This document shows positions 43,121 to 51,969 of a stretch of 64,000 nt of DNA, piece after piece. A program made the translations under genes and the position numbers. A model generated the notes under the pieces. That model had not been told where the DNA came from, did not search any database, and saw only the letters and a program-made list of their open reading frames with translations. The first letter of the stretch is position 1. Each line of letters starts with the position of its first letter. Source of the stretch: Phycisphaerae bacterium (GTDB lineage: Bacteria > Chloroflexota > Anaerolineae > 4572-78 > J111); the NCBI GenBank assembly GCA_028285035.1, contig JANQQF010000047.1:62001-126000 (forward strand). The letters are read 5' to 3'.

Positions 43121-46100
43121 TTAAGGGCAGGTTGAACTAAACCAACTTGTTGTACTGGTTGCTGATTCTTGAGTAGCCCCATTCACATCTTCATAAAGTG
43201 CCACTATATAATATCCTTTACCACAGGTTTGTGTTAAGGGTTCGTCAATTGTTTCTCGGGCATTTTCATCTAACACTTCCTTGATTAGAGAAAAGTCTCC
43301 CCCAGGTGGGACATCAGTGCGGTAGATACGGAAGCCCGTGATGTCACTTTGCCCAGGGACAAAACTCCAATTCCATTTAATGATGTTGCGGTCATTAGCT
43401 GACTCCTCTGTCCCCGTTACATTGAAGGGTGGGTCAGGGGGTTGGGGATTGATGACCTGAATTTGAATTTGTTGCGGGGTTGTTGAATCCCCCTCTGCAT
43501 TCTCTCCCACAAGTGTATAATTAAGATTTCCCGTTGAATTTATTTCTCGGTCAACCTGCCCTACAGGAACAGTTCCAACGTCAGCTATGCCACCCGGCTC
43601 TGTAAAAATCACCTTCGTAGTGGCGTTATTTGTCCGCCATTGAAATGTAACTGTCGTTCCCTTTTGAACCTCATAGATATGGGGATTGTCGCCCCCCAAG
43701 TCAACCACTTGAGGTGCATCTGGGGATACGATGACAAATTCCGTGATTTCTGGAGGAATTGGTGTGGCAGTCGCTGTAGGCAAGGGGGTTCCGGTTGGGG
43801 TCGGCGTAGCCACATTCAGGGTCACACTTTTTCGATTACTCTTCTCCCCATTTAAGGCGATTAATGTAAAAAAGGTGCTGTTCTCATCTACAGCTACATC
43901 TAATTGCCCTTCAATATCAAGCTGACTTTGGATTACCACATTTGCACTATTGGCTAGTTGAATATCTGTTGTTTCGCCTTGAACCGTCCAGAAAAGAGTG
44001 ACTGAGGTATCATCGCCCCCATCACCTACCACTAAATCTATTTTCGAGGCATTAAACTCAATGATCTCCGGTGCGGCTGGCGTGGCTGTTGCTGTTGGTG
44101 TACCTGTCGGCACATCTACAATCACCTCTCGCACTAAATTGACTGAAGGTGCTCCCTCTTTTACGGCCAACAACGTGTATAGCGTTGTCTCCTGAGGCGA
44201 GTGAGAAATTGGCCCGTCAGGGGGAACAGGACCAATGGGGTTGATGGTGACAGTGTCAGCCCCAGTGACCTGCCAATTAAGTGTAACCGGCTGGCCTTGT
44301 AAGATACGAGGTGAGCTTACTGTGAAGAACGAGGCATCGGGTGTAGGAATGGGGGTGCCAGTAGGTGTAGAGACGAGAACCGTTGCAATCGATTGTGGGG
44401 TGCCATATTGATTGGCCGCTTCTAGTCGATACACCGTATTTTCATTGGGAGATACAACGCGTTGTCCATTAGCATATTCAGTGGTTGGAATTGACTCAGG
44501 AATGTCATTACTAAATAGTGTGACATTTTCTGCTTCAGCAACACTCCACGAGAGGATAATCTCTTCACCTGTGATGATATCATTTTTGCTGGTGGTAAAT
44601 TCGTTGATAAGGGGGAATATTGGATTGACCAGGACGCGTCGTGCTTCGGTTTGCTCTAAAAACGGAATGACTGCAGACAAAAGATTTTCTGCAGTCAACG
44701 TGTATTCGGTGTTTTCACTTGGCTCAACAATTATTCGCCCACTTGTATCTTCAGGGCGTTCGATAGGGTCATCTGTGTCAGTTTCCAGACGAAGTTGGCT
44801 AAAATATGAGGCCTCCCACTCCAAAGCGACCTCTTCTCCTGCCTCAATTTGGGTCGTACCCACCTGCTGATTAAGGGTAAATGTTGTGATGCTGGGACGA
44901 AGCAGTAGAACACATAGGAATAAAAAGAGCAAAGTTAATAGTAAAAGTGGGAAGAATCCCAAAAGTGGCCCTTGAGCCAACTCACCTGGTAAGGCTAATG
45001 GACCTTGTTGTCCTTGTTGCGGGGTAACACTAACAATGAATCGATGTGTTTTCTTGCGTAAGAACAAAGGTCGTGAACGAGGCGTGACCCGGATTGGAAT
45101 GGTGCCAATGTTATTTGCTGCCTCGTTTGAATATGACTCAGGCTCTAATTGTAAAGGGGCTTGTTGGGTTAGAATGGTAGCTTCACCAGGCACATCAAAT
45201 TCATAACTACAACTACGTTCATCGTCACGGCCTTCTAGGACAAAGCCTGCAACGCTATTACCGTGATTGATGACTGTCAAGTGAGTCATACTGTCCTGGC
45301 GAAACCAGGAAATTTTTCGCTTTTTTGGTGATAATTCATTAACCCCAAAGGTGTAATAGGGATTGATTACTAGGGTTAAACCGAGTTGACTATAACGACC
45401 CGGATAATTAGGTGACTCAACAATGACTGCAAAATGATGTGTGCCCGCGCGACTACTTGGCAGACGAGGGGGGGCAATTGTCAATAAAATTGTATCTTGT
45501 CCACCATCAAATAAATTGATCGAACTTGGTGGTGTTGGAACCCAGCTTGGATCAAGTCCCTCCACCCGAATGGATAAAGTCGCTACCCTGGGGCCGTGAT
45601 TGGCAATGGTTAAGCGATATTCGGCGTACTCATCGACATTGATAGCCCAATCTTTCTCATCAACTGTCAACAAAATCCAATCATCCTGGTGATCAGCGGG
45701 TAATTCTGACCAGACTGGCCCAGCTGAACCGGCGGGAGCGATTGCGCCAGCAGCCGATAGACCTATCCCAGCCCCCACCCCAGCCGCAGCGAGGCCAACT
45801 CCGGCAATGGGCGTAAAATTCGTGGCTTCGGGACGGGTGGTTGGCAACGGGGTTGCTGATGTATTGGGGTGCGAAACCTGTGGCGTGATTGGCTCCGTTG
45901 GCGGTTGTTGAGTAGTTGGCAGTGTCGCTTGAAATGTAGGTTGATTGCTAGATGGAATAGGGATGGGCGCAGCAACCGGGGCTGAGGAATTAGCAATGGT
46001 TTGAGCCCCTTCAACTAAAATTAAGGTGTGCCCTTCAATTTGCAGGGCATTCCAATGATACAAGGGATAAAATTTGTGGGGAATCAAAGGGGTGCCATCT

Positions 46101-46309
46101 AAAATTGCGCCCGCACCATTTTCATTGAGCAGCATTAATTGATAAGGTTGCTGTCGACAATCCAACATAGCGTGAACTGGCCCGATATTTGCCCCCACCA
46201 ACACAATGTCATTATCCCCATTTTGCCCAATGTTGATCATGCTTTTGGCGGGGTCTAAATCATAAAATTCAATCTGCCCATCGGCGTAAATAACTTCTAA
46301 CTGATCCAC
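43121..46309 (-). CDS. FHA-domain membrane protein with extracellular Ig-like and Fn3 domains
   Basis: A 1,062-residue protein from a GTG start with AGAGG upstream. Residues 1-105 are an FHA domain (MINIGQNGDNDIVLVGANIGPVHAML ... NENGAGAILDG), which reads phosphothreonine. A Pro-rich part and an Ala/Gly stretch lead to two Ig-like domains (about 205-430). One membrane segment follows (LLGFFPLLLLTLLFLFLCVLLL, about 441-462). Outside lie five or so Ig-like domains separated by TPTGTP linkers, and a C-terminal Fn3 domain. The topology of FHA inside and Ig repeats outside suggests a transmembrane link controlled by Thr phosphorylation. Its C-terminal Fn3 with CGKGYYIVALYED and STCP ending is a relative of that in the FG-GAP protein. 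Confidence 0.87.
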   Translation of the reverse strand: MDQLEVIYADGQIEFYDLDPAKSMINIGQNGDNDIVLVGANIGPVHAMLDCRQQPYQLMLLNENGAGAILDGTPLIPHKFYPLYHWNALQIEGHTLILVEGAQTIANSSAPVAAPIPIPSSNQPTFQATLPTTQQPPTEPITPQVSHPNTSATPLPTTRPEATNFTPIAGVGLAAAGVGAGIGLSAAGAIAPAGSAGPVWSELPADHQDDWILLTVDEKDWAINVDEYAEYRLTIANHGPRVATLSIRVEGLDPSWVPTPPSSINLFDGGQDTILLTIAPPRLPSSRAGTHHFAVIVESPNYPGRYSQLGLTLVINPYYTFGVNELSPKKRKISWFRQDSMTHLTVINHGNSVAGFVLEGRDDERSCSYEFDVPGEATILTQQAPLQLEPESYSNEAANNIGTIPIRVTPRSRPLFLRKKTHRFIVSVTPQQGQQGPLALPGELAQGPLLGFFPLLLLTLLFLFLCVLLLRPSITTFTLNQQVGTTQIEAGEEVALEWEASYFSQLRLETDTDDPIERPEDTSGRIIVEPSENTEYTLTAENLLSAVIPFLEQTEARRVLVNPIFPLINEFTTSKNDIITGEEIILSWSVAEAENVTLFSNDIPESIPTTEYANGQRVVSPNENTVYRLEAANQYGTPQSIATVLVSTPTGTPIPTPDASFFTVSSPRILQGQPVTLNWQVTGADTVTINPIGPVPPDGPISHSPQETTLYTLLAVKEGAPSVNLVREVIVDVPTGTPTATATPAAPEIIEFNASKIDLVVGDGGDDTSVTLFWTVQGETTDIQLANSANVVIQSQLDIEGQLDVAVDENSTFFTLIALNGEKSNRKSVTLNVATPTPTGTPLPTATATPIPPEITEFVIVSPDAPQVVDLGGDNPHIYEVQKGTTVTFQWRTNNATTKVIFTEPGGIADVGTVPVGQVDREINSTGNLNYTLVGENAEGDSTTPQQIQIQVINPQPPDPPFNVTGTEESANDRNIIKWNWSFVPGQSDITGFRIYRTDVPPGGDFSLIKEVLDENARETIDEPLTQTCGKGYYIVALYEDVNGATQESATSTTSWFSSTCP

Positions 46310-46336
46310 CTTATCCTCTGTTTTCGTGCCCTTAAA

Positions 46337-49051
46337 TCAGCTAATGCCGATTAAATAATTTCCGATGATTGGCAGTGTAGCTATATCCATTTGCCATATC
46401 TCGTTCACGAGATAAAGAACCATTAAAACTAAGCCAGCAATTAATGCTGCGGTCAACAACAATAGAAACCCTCGAATAATTCTGGAGAGGCCCTTTACAT
46501 TTATTTCACCCTCTGTTTTTGTGATAACTGGTTCAGTTGGCTCAATAGGTCTTGAGTTGATGGTGAAAGGGTATGTCCCTCGCTGGAAAGAACGTATTGG
46601 ATTAACCATTAAGGCTATAGATAAAGTGTCACCTGTTTCAACCAACGGCGTTTCTAACCATTCACTAGTTATCGTTCGTAATCTCGTGGGTTGCGGGGGG
46701 GGCTGCCTGTTTGCTGTCTCTGTTATGGTCGTAGAATTGGTTAATGGTTGCGTTGCCGTGTGAGAGATGTTTGGATTAGGCGTGGATTTAGTTTGTCCTA
46801 GAGTTTTATTATCTTGTGATCCTAGCCCTTTGGGTTGCCCTAATCCCTGTGATTGGGCCAATCCTTGCGCTTGGTTTGATATACTTTTCGCCGTATTTGT
46901 AAATCTCTGTGGTTGACGAGCAATTTGATCTACCTGACCTTGAGCCTGCCGCAAATTATTTCCCATCTGTTTCAAAGGGGTGCCAATCGCCCGAGGCAAG
47001 ATGCTGCCAGCCGTATTTAGAATGCCAGCCACGCCATTGGCAACTCCCCTAAAACCACTAACTGCTTTTTTAGCTTTTTGAGCCCCCTGTTTTGTTTGCT
47101 CAATGGTTTGCTTGTGATCAAAATTTTCTGACGTTGTTCTATCTGAAGATGTAAAACTTGTCGTAGATGGAGCCTTTGACGCTCCATTTTGAGGGGTAGG
47201 TTGAAGGGGGGGAACTCCAGCCGAAGCCCGCTCAATTGATTGATGAACGATAGGTGTTGTTGTTGGAATGGGTTCTGTCCATTGTCGCTGGGGTAAAGGT
47301 TTTCCTTTAACTTGAAATTGGAAGATCAATAAATCATTTGATGTATTAGCTTTTAACTCGTAACGACTGGTAATGTTGCCAAGGTTGATAATTTCCAACG
47401 GGAACGTTCGCCGTAAACGTCGTTTTTGCCAGCCAATAATTAGCCTCAACAGCCAAAGGACAAGCCCCATCGAAATCAGACCGACAAGAATGATGAGAAG
47501 GGAAAGAACGCTTTTTATGAGTGGTGTTCGCCAATCAAAAGGCTCGGGTTGGGGTAAAAATTCAAGCGTTTGTTCTGTTTCGCCCTTTAGCCCTAAGCTG
47601 TCCTCAACGCGAATTAACAAGGTATGTATTCCCGCACTATAATCTCCACTGTTCAGGGAGAGATAGTCCGAGGGAGCCGTGCTGTCAAAGATGAGGATAT
47701 TATCCAGCAAAATTTCGGTTTTAGCAATGGGAAGCGCTGAGTCGATGTTAATGTCAAGTGGTATGGTTTGCCCAAACTCAATAGCCGTGTTAGACAAACC
47801 TAAACTAACTTTGGGCGGCTGGACCACTTGAATTAATGTTGGCGAAGACATGCCCCGATTGCCAACATGATCCTCCACTTGGGCAGTAATAGTGTATGGA
47901 CCAGTTTGGCTAGCACTGGGATTCCAAATATATGTGTGGGGGGCTTCGATTTGCCCAGTCTGCGGGACCCCATTGATGTAATAGGTGACTTCGGCAATCT
48001 CACCAGGTGTTTCAGCTTCGATTTCAAATGTCACAGTGTTTGTAATGAGCTGATACGCTTCAACCCCAATCAGGTCAATACTAACCGGACCAGACCGCGC
48101 CACAAAAGTGGTCTCAGTTTGACCACTGTCATCACTCGCCTCAAGGAGAATGTCTAAAACGTGCTCATTATCATCAACTGGAATTTGTGAGGTGTAGTGG
48201 ATTGTGTGCCCGGAGCGTAATGGTTGAACAAGTTGTTGTATTTCGGATTGAATATCCGCAATGAGATCTAAGGTCAAGTAGCGGCCACCTGTCGTCTCAA
48301 TCTGCGTTTTAATAGGTTGATCTGGCTCGACTCTTTCCCCAAATCCGATAATGTAAAAAGGGATTTCCCTTAATTGCGCTTGTTCTGTCGCTGTATCGAG
48401 AGTCGTGCCGGTGGCATTATTTTGACTGTCGGTAATCAAAATCACAGCATCCGCTGGTTTTGATGAAGCTGTATCCGAAGCCTCGGCCGTTTCAAATATC
48501 GCTTGATACAAAGCAGTTCGGTCTCCGCCAGATTCTATCGCCTGCAAGGCCTGAGTCGCTTCTGCTGGAGACATAAACGTGTCAACAGTCTCGACACTGT
48601 TACTAAATTGAATTAAGGTCAAATGATCTTGCTTGCTCAAGTTGCTAACGAATCCTGTAACTTGGTCAATCATTGCTACAAAATCATCATCATCAGGCAC
48701 ACTAACATCAACCCCAAGAATTAGATGAATACCGGGATCGGGGGTAATATCGCGGATTGCTGATGGTAGAATTAGCTGACCAGCCTCTGTCAACTGTAAA
48801 TCCACGATTGTTAAATCGTCCACCGTTTGGTCGTTGTTAAACACTGCGACGGATACACTCATTTCTGGGAAGGTCTCGTCATTGATATCCGTAATCACAA
48901 CCTCAATGATTTCATCATCATTTTCTTGGGCCAAAATCTGACCATTACCAAACCAGCCCAATAAAATTGTCGTCAATGTTAGGGTAACAGACAATCTGTA
49001 AATTTGAGGTGTTAGATTTTTGCCCAAATAGATAAAATGATGTGTAAACAT
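46337..49051 (-). CDS. VWA-domain membrane protein with Ig-like repeats
   Basis: A 904-residue protein. N-terminal export segment (about 18-42, cut probably after LAQE). A von Willebrand factor A domain at about 100-280: HLILGVDVSVPDDDD, GGDRTALYQAIFE, VILITDSQNN. The metal site reads D115-x-S117-x-P119, so the usual third Ser is missing. Ig-like segments to about 500 (for example YYINGVPQTGQIEAPHTY). Membrane segment at 510-538, a Gln/Ser-rich cytoplasmic region with a helical part (660-730), and a last membrane segment near 862-884. Two export or membrane signals flanking the VWA domain would place it outside. Genes on both sides encode FHA proteins. Confidence 0.85.
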   Translation of the reverse strand: MFTHHFIYLGKNLTPQIYRLSVTLTLTTILLGWFGNGQILAQENDDEIIEVVITDINDETFPEMSVSVAVFNNDQTVDDLTIVDLQLTEAGQLILPSAIRDITPDPGIHLILGVDVSVPDDDDFVAMIDQVTGFVSNLSKQDHLTLIQFSNSVETVDTFMSPAEATQALQAIESGGDRTALYQAIFETAEASDTASSKPADAVILITDSQNNATGTTLDTATEQAQLREIPFYIIGFGERVEPDQPIKTQIETTGGRYLTLDLIADIQSEIQQLVQPLRSGHTIHYTSQIPVDDNEHVLDILLEASDDSGQTETTFVARSGPVSIDLIGVEAYQLITNTVTFEIEAETPGEIAEVTYYINGVPQTGQIEAPHTYIWNPSASQTGPYTITAQVEDHVGNRGMSSPTLIQVVQPPKVSLGLSNTAIEFGQTIPLDINIDSALPIAKTEILLDNILIFDSTAPSDYLSLNSGDYSAGIHTLLIRVEDSLGLKGETEQTLEFLPQPEPFDWRTPLIKSVLSLLIILVGLISMGLVLWLLRLIIGWQKRRLRRTFPLEIINLGNITSRYELKANTSNDLLIFQFQVKGKPLPQRQWTEPIPTTTPIVHQSIERASAGVPPLQPTPQNGASKAPSTTSFTSSDRTTSENFDHKQTIEQTKQGAQKAKKAVSGFRGVANGVAGILNTAGSILPRAIGTPLKQMGNNLRQAQGQVDQIARQPQRFTNTAKSISNQAQGLAQSQGLGQPKGLGSQDNKTLGQTKSTPNPNISHTATQPLTNSTTITETANRQPPPQPTRLRTITSEWLETPLVETGDTLSIALMVNPIRSFQRGTYPFTINSRPIEPTEPVITKTEGEINVKGLSRIIRGFLLLLTAALIAGLVLMVLYLVNEIWQMDIATLPIIGNYLIGIS

Positions 49052-49101
49052 AATCTGTTTATGAGATTCGCAACAGTTTTAATAGTTACAATTACTCAGA
49101 T

Positions 49102-50811
49102 TTACATTCCATCGCTTTCAGACCACCAATCATCTGTATCGGTGGTAGCCCTTGTCTCTTTACTCACTTTTTGCTCGGTAGCTGATGATGTATTTGCTGT
49201 TGCTTTCATCTTTATGATCGGCCGGGTTTGAGATATCGTTGTATCATTTGTTTCATCCTCATCCCACCAGTCATCATCCTCTTGAGTTGCGATAGGTTTA
49301 GGTGTTGAAGGTGTAACTGATTTGACAGGTGGTATTTGGGGTGCGGGTTGAGATGGCTCAACTGGTGCCGACCACCAGTCCTCAGACTCATCAGTTTCAT
49401 CGGCAGTGGAAGATGGAGCGGGTGTGTTGGTTATTTCTGATGTGTTTTCTGTTGGGAAAGCGGTGGGGGTAGTCTCAATCTCAATCTTTTCCTCTATCTC
49501 TAGAGATGGGGAAGTGGGAGGCTCAATCAAAATCTCAGACTGCGAAACAGAAGATTGTTCTTGAGGGAGTAGCGATGGTTCTGGTGATGTCGATTGGACA
49601 GGTGTTTTGATCGAGGTCGATTGCTGCACTAATGGCTCTATTTTGACTGACTCCTCCTCAACCGGTTGAGCCTCCGTTTTGATTTCTGGCTCGATCCGCT
49701 CGATTTTAACCGGCTCAATCGGATTGGCGATTGGCAACGTTTCAGGGGGCGGAGGAGCTTCAGGCTCGGCTGATTGTTTGGACTGTGCAGACACTGCTGT
49801 TTCAGGTGTTTGCGAACGGACGAACCAGCGCTGCCACCAGGATTTTTGAGCAGGCTCTGGCTTCTCAACTTGAGGAGTGGGTGCTTTGGCTGACTCTGGT
49901 TCAACCATTGGCGGCGAGACAGTTTCAATTGCCTCGGTAGGTTCAGGCTCCGCAGGGGCAGCCCACCAATCCTCATCATTAGATGAACGCGTTGGTTGTA
50001 ATCGTTCAGGCTGCTCTATTTTAGGGGGACTTGGTTCCACTTTTTTGACAGGCTCAGGAGGAGTTTTAGATTGATCACTACGGTCATTATCTCCAATTAA
50101 CCTGAGTTGATGGTTGTAATGTGGCAAAACCTCAATGCTTTGTGAGATCAAGGCTGGGTCTGCCGGATAATCACGGGGGGCTGAGACTTGGATAATGATC
50201 TCGTGCGTTCCAGCTAATGGTTTTGAGCCGAGATGGTGCAGCCGAAAAAACACCTCTTTTTCAGCCCCAGCTGAGAGTAAGGGGCCTGGCTCAATATCGT
50301 AGCAGTCGTCATCAAGCCCCTCTAGGTCAAGCTCAAACTGCACCCCACTACGATCTCCTATATTTTGAATGGTAATCACGCCATCTAAGGATTGATTGGG
50401 AATAAGTTGTTGTCGGGCGAGGCCTACCCTAACCCCAATTTTGCGACTACTCCCTTGTTGACCAACGGGTGTAGCGGTGGAGGTTGGGTTTTGACTGTGA
50501 AAGACCAACTTAAATTCACCGATAAAAAATTGAGCCTCATTTTCCAGAAGCTTAGCGGTTCGAGGCGCTAGAGATGGCGCGCCTTCAAATCTAATTTCGC
50601 TATCGGCCAAATTAACCAAACGATACCCGCCCTCTTGACCATTACTAGCGATCAGTTGGGCGTGCAAAGGCAAAACATCCCCTCCTTGGGCTTCACCTAA
50701 CTCAACGTGATTTGTTGAGCGACTGCCCAAATAGGTGATATGTTCTGTTAGTGAATATTTTTTGCGCCAGTCATCTGGGGTGATGACCTCAAGCCAGCTT
50801 CCTTGCTCCAT
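49102..50811 (-). CDS. Cytoplasmic FHA-like protein with repeated DWW motifs
   Basis: A 569-residue protein without a signal or membrane segment. Residues 1-110 are an FHA-type domain (ITYLGSRSTNHVEL ... LPLHAQLIASNG ... YRLVNLADSEIRFEG). Residues about 120-230 are an Ig-like domain (GVRVGLARQQLIPNQSLDGV). The remaining 330 residues are Pro/Glu/Ser-rich and disordered, with four DWW motifs (NDEDWWAAP, ESEDWWSAP, EDDDWWDED, DTDDWWSES) plus KSWWQRW. A similar ENWWGEEG stands at the start of the neighbouring tail protein I. The FHA call is moderate because sequence conservation is low, and the partner phosphoprotein is not known. Confidence 0.82.
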   Translation of the reverse strand: MEQGSWLEVITPDDWRKKYSLTEHITYLGSRSTNHVELGEAQGGDVLPLHAQLIASNGQEGGYRLVNLADSEIRFEGAPSLAPRTAKLLENEAQFFIGEFKLVFHSQNPTSTATPVGQQGSSRKIGVRVGLARQQLIPNQSLDGVITIQNIGDRSGVQFELDLEGLDDDCYDIEPGPLLSAGAEKEVFFRLHHLGSKPLAGTHEIIIQVSAPRDYPADPALISQSIEVLPHYNHQLRLIGDNDRSDQSKTPPEPVKKVEPSPPKIEQPERLQPTRSSNDEDWWAAPAEPEPTEAIETVSPPMVEPESAKAPTPQVEKPEPAQKSWWQRWFVRSQTPETAVSAQSKQSAEPEAPPPPETLPIANPIEPVKIERIEPEIKTEAQPVEEESVKIEPLVQQSTSIKTPVQSTSPEPSLLPQEQSSVSQSEILIEPPTSPSLEIEEKIEIETTPTAFPTENTSEITNTPAPSSTADETDESEDWWSAPVEPSQPAPQIPPVKSVTPSTPKPIATQEDDDWWDEDETNDTTISQTRPIIKMKATANTSSATEQKVSKETRATTDTDDWWSESDGM

Positions 50812-50827
50812 TGGAGTTTATGGTTTC

Positions 50828-51949
50828 CTATAATTTTTGCCGTGATTGGGCATAAGCCAAGATGTTGGCTCCCCATTCCATAGCTGAACGAATTTCTTCA
50901 CGGGATGCGGCCCGCCCTTCACGTTGTCCCTGCCATAGCAAGCCATAGTTGTGAGTGCTAAAAATGACACCCTCACTAAAAAGTAATTTTGGGTTGCCTT
51001 GGGTGACAAAACCAGAGGGCGGTGCCGCAAAAAGATTTGGAGATATCAATAAACGATGTCCCGGTTGAATAATATCAGGGAGCATATCTTTGGTTTTTAG
51101 AAACTCCATAAAAACGGCTTCGGCCGCTTGGTCCAGACTTTCGATCAATAAAGTACCCTGCCCTTTGTAAACATAGTTGCGTAAGCCATTCATGATCCCA
51201 GCGGTTAATTCAAAGTTACCCTGCCCAACCAAGTAAACAACCGTATTGTTGACAATACCTGGCCCAACCGGAACATTATCTTCGACAAGAATATGATGGT
51301 TGCCTGAATGATTGAGGGCTTGGGCCAAATAACTGATCCCGAGGCCCTGATTTTTATCCGCGATTTGCCCTAAATAGCTAACCGCAATTCGTGTTTCACG
51401 TGGTGCCCCCACCTCTCGGCGATATCGCAGATCAAGCTCATCAAGACTTGGCTGGGCTGGATTAACCGCATCAAGAAACACAGCATTGCGACTGCTTCGC
51501 TTGACTCGGGCTAGCTCAACAGATGGTGTTGCTGGTTGTGTAGATTGAGCCGTAATCGAAAATTCATCCACAATGTAACGCGGCGCTCCCTCTTGCGCCT
51601 CACCCTTGCCTCGTCTTGGTCGACTTTCACTATGACTGAGAAGCAAATAGAGCAGTCCATCTTGATCCTGTCCAATGTCATACGCGACTGGCTGGGTAAG
51701 TACAATAATTTGCCCCGTCTCATCAACAGCGATACCTGGTGAAATATAAACCGAAGTGTCTGACGGGTCACTGGCCATCACCTGAAGTCCGGTTAAAATT
51801 CCAGTTCCCCGACTAAACAGGGTCAATAACCCTTGGCTTTGTCGATGATGTTCATGCGCTTCTTCCCAGACATCGGCTGTAACCGCCATACCATCATCCG
51901 GTTTGATTCGTCGTGTTGGAAATTTTTCTAAAAGTTCTTGCGTTTTCAC
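50828..51949 (-). CDS. eCIS-cluster protein of unknown function
   Basis: A 373-residue protein from a GTG start. Residues 1-90 include FSRGTGILTGLQVMASDPSDTSVYISPGIAVDETGQIIVLT, a beta-rich module common at the start of tail-attached proteins. The middle has GDRTxx-free, mixed strands. The C-terminal half (about 220-370) has alternating strands and helices ending FSTHNYGLLWQGQREGRAASREEIRSAMEWGANILAYAQSR, which weakly resembles DUF4159/ThuA-type alpha/beta domains. It lies between tail protein I and the FHA protein. Possible tail fibre adaptor or baseplate accessory, but function is not determined. Confidence 0.75.
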   Translation of the reverse strand: MKTQELLEKFPTRRIKPDDGMAVTADVWEEAHEHHRQSQGLLTLFSRGTGILTGLQVMASDPSDTSVYISPGIAVDETGQIIVLTQPVAYDIGQDQDGLLYLLLSHSESRPRRGKGEAQEGAPRYIVDEFSITAQSTQPATPSVELARVKRSSRNAVFLDAVNPAQPSLDELDLRYRREVGAPRETRIAVSYLGQIADKNQGLGISYLAQALNHSGNHHILVEDNVPVGPGIVNNTVVYLVGQGNFELTAGIMNGLRNYVYKGQGTLLIESLDQAAEAVFMEFLKTKDMLPDIIQPGHRLLISPNLFAAPPSGFVTQGNPKLLFSEGVIFSTHNYGLLWQGQREGRAASREEIRSAMEWGANILAYAQSRQKL

Positions 51950-51969
51950 AGTGATTACCTGTTGTTAAA

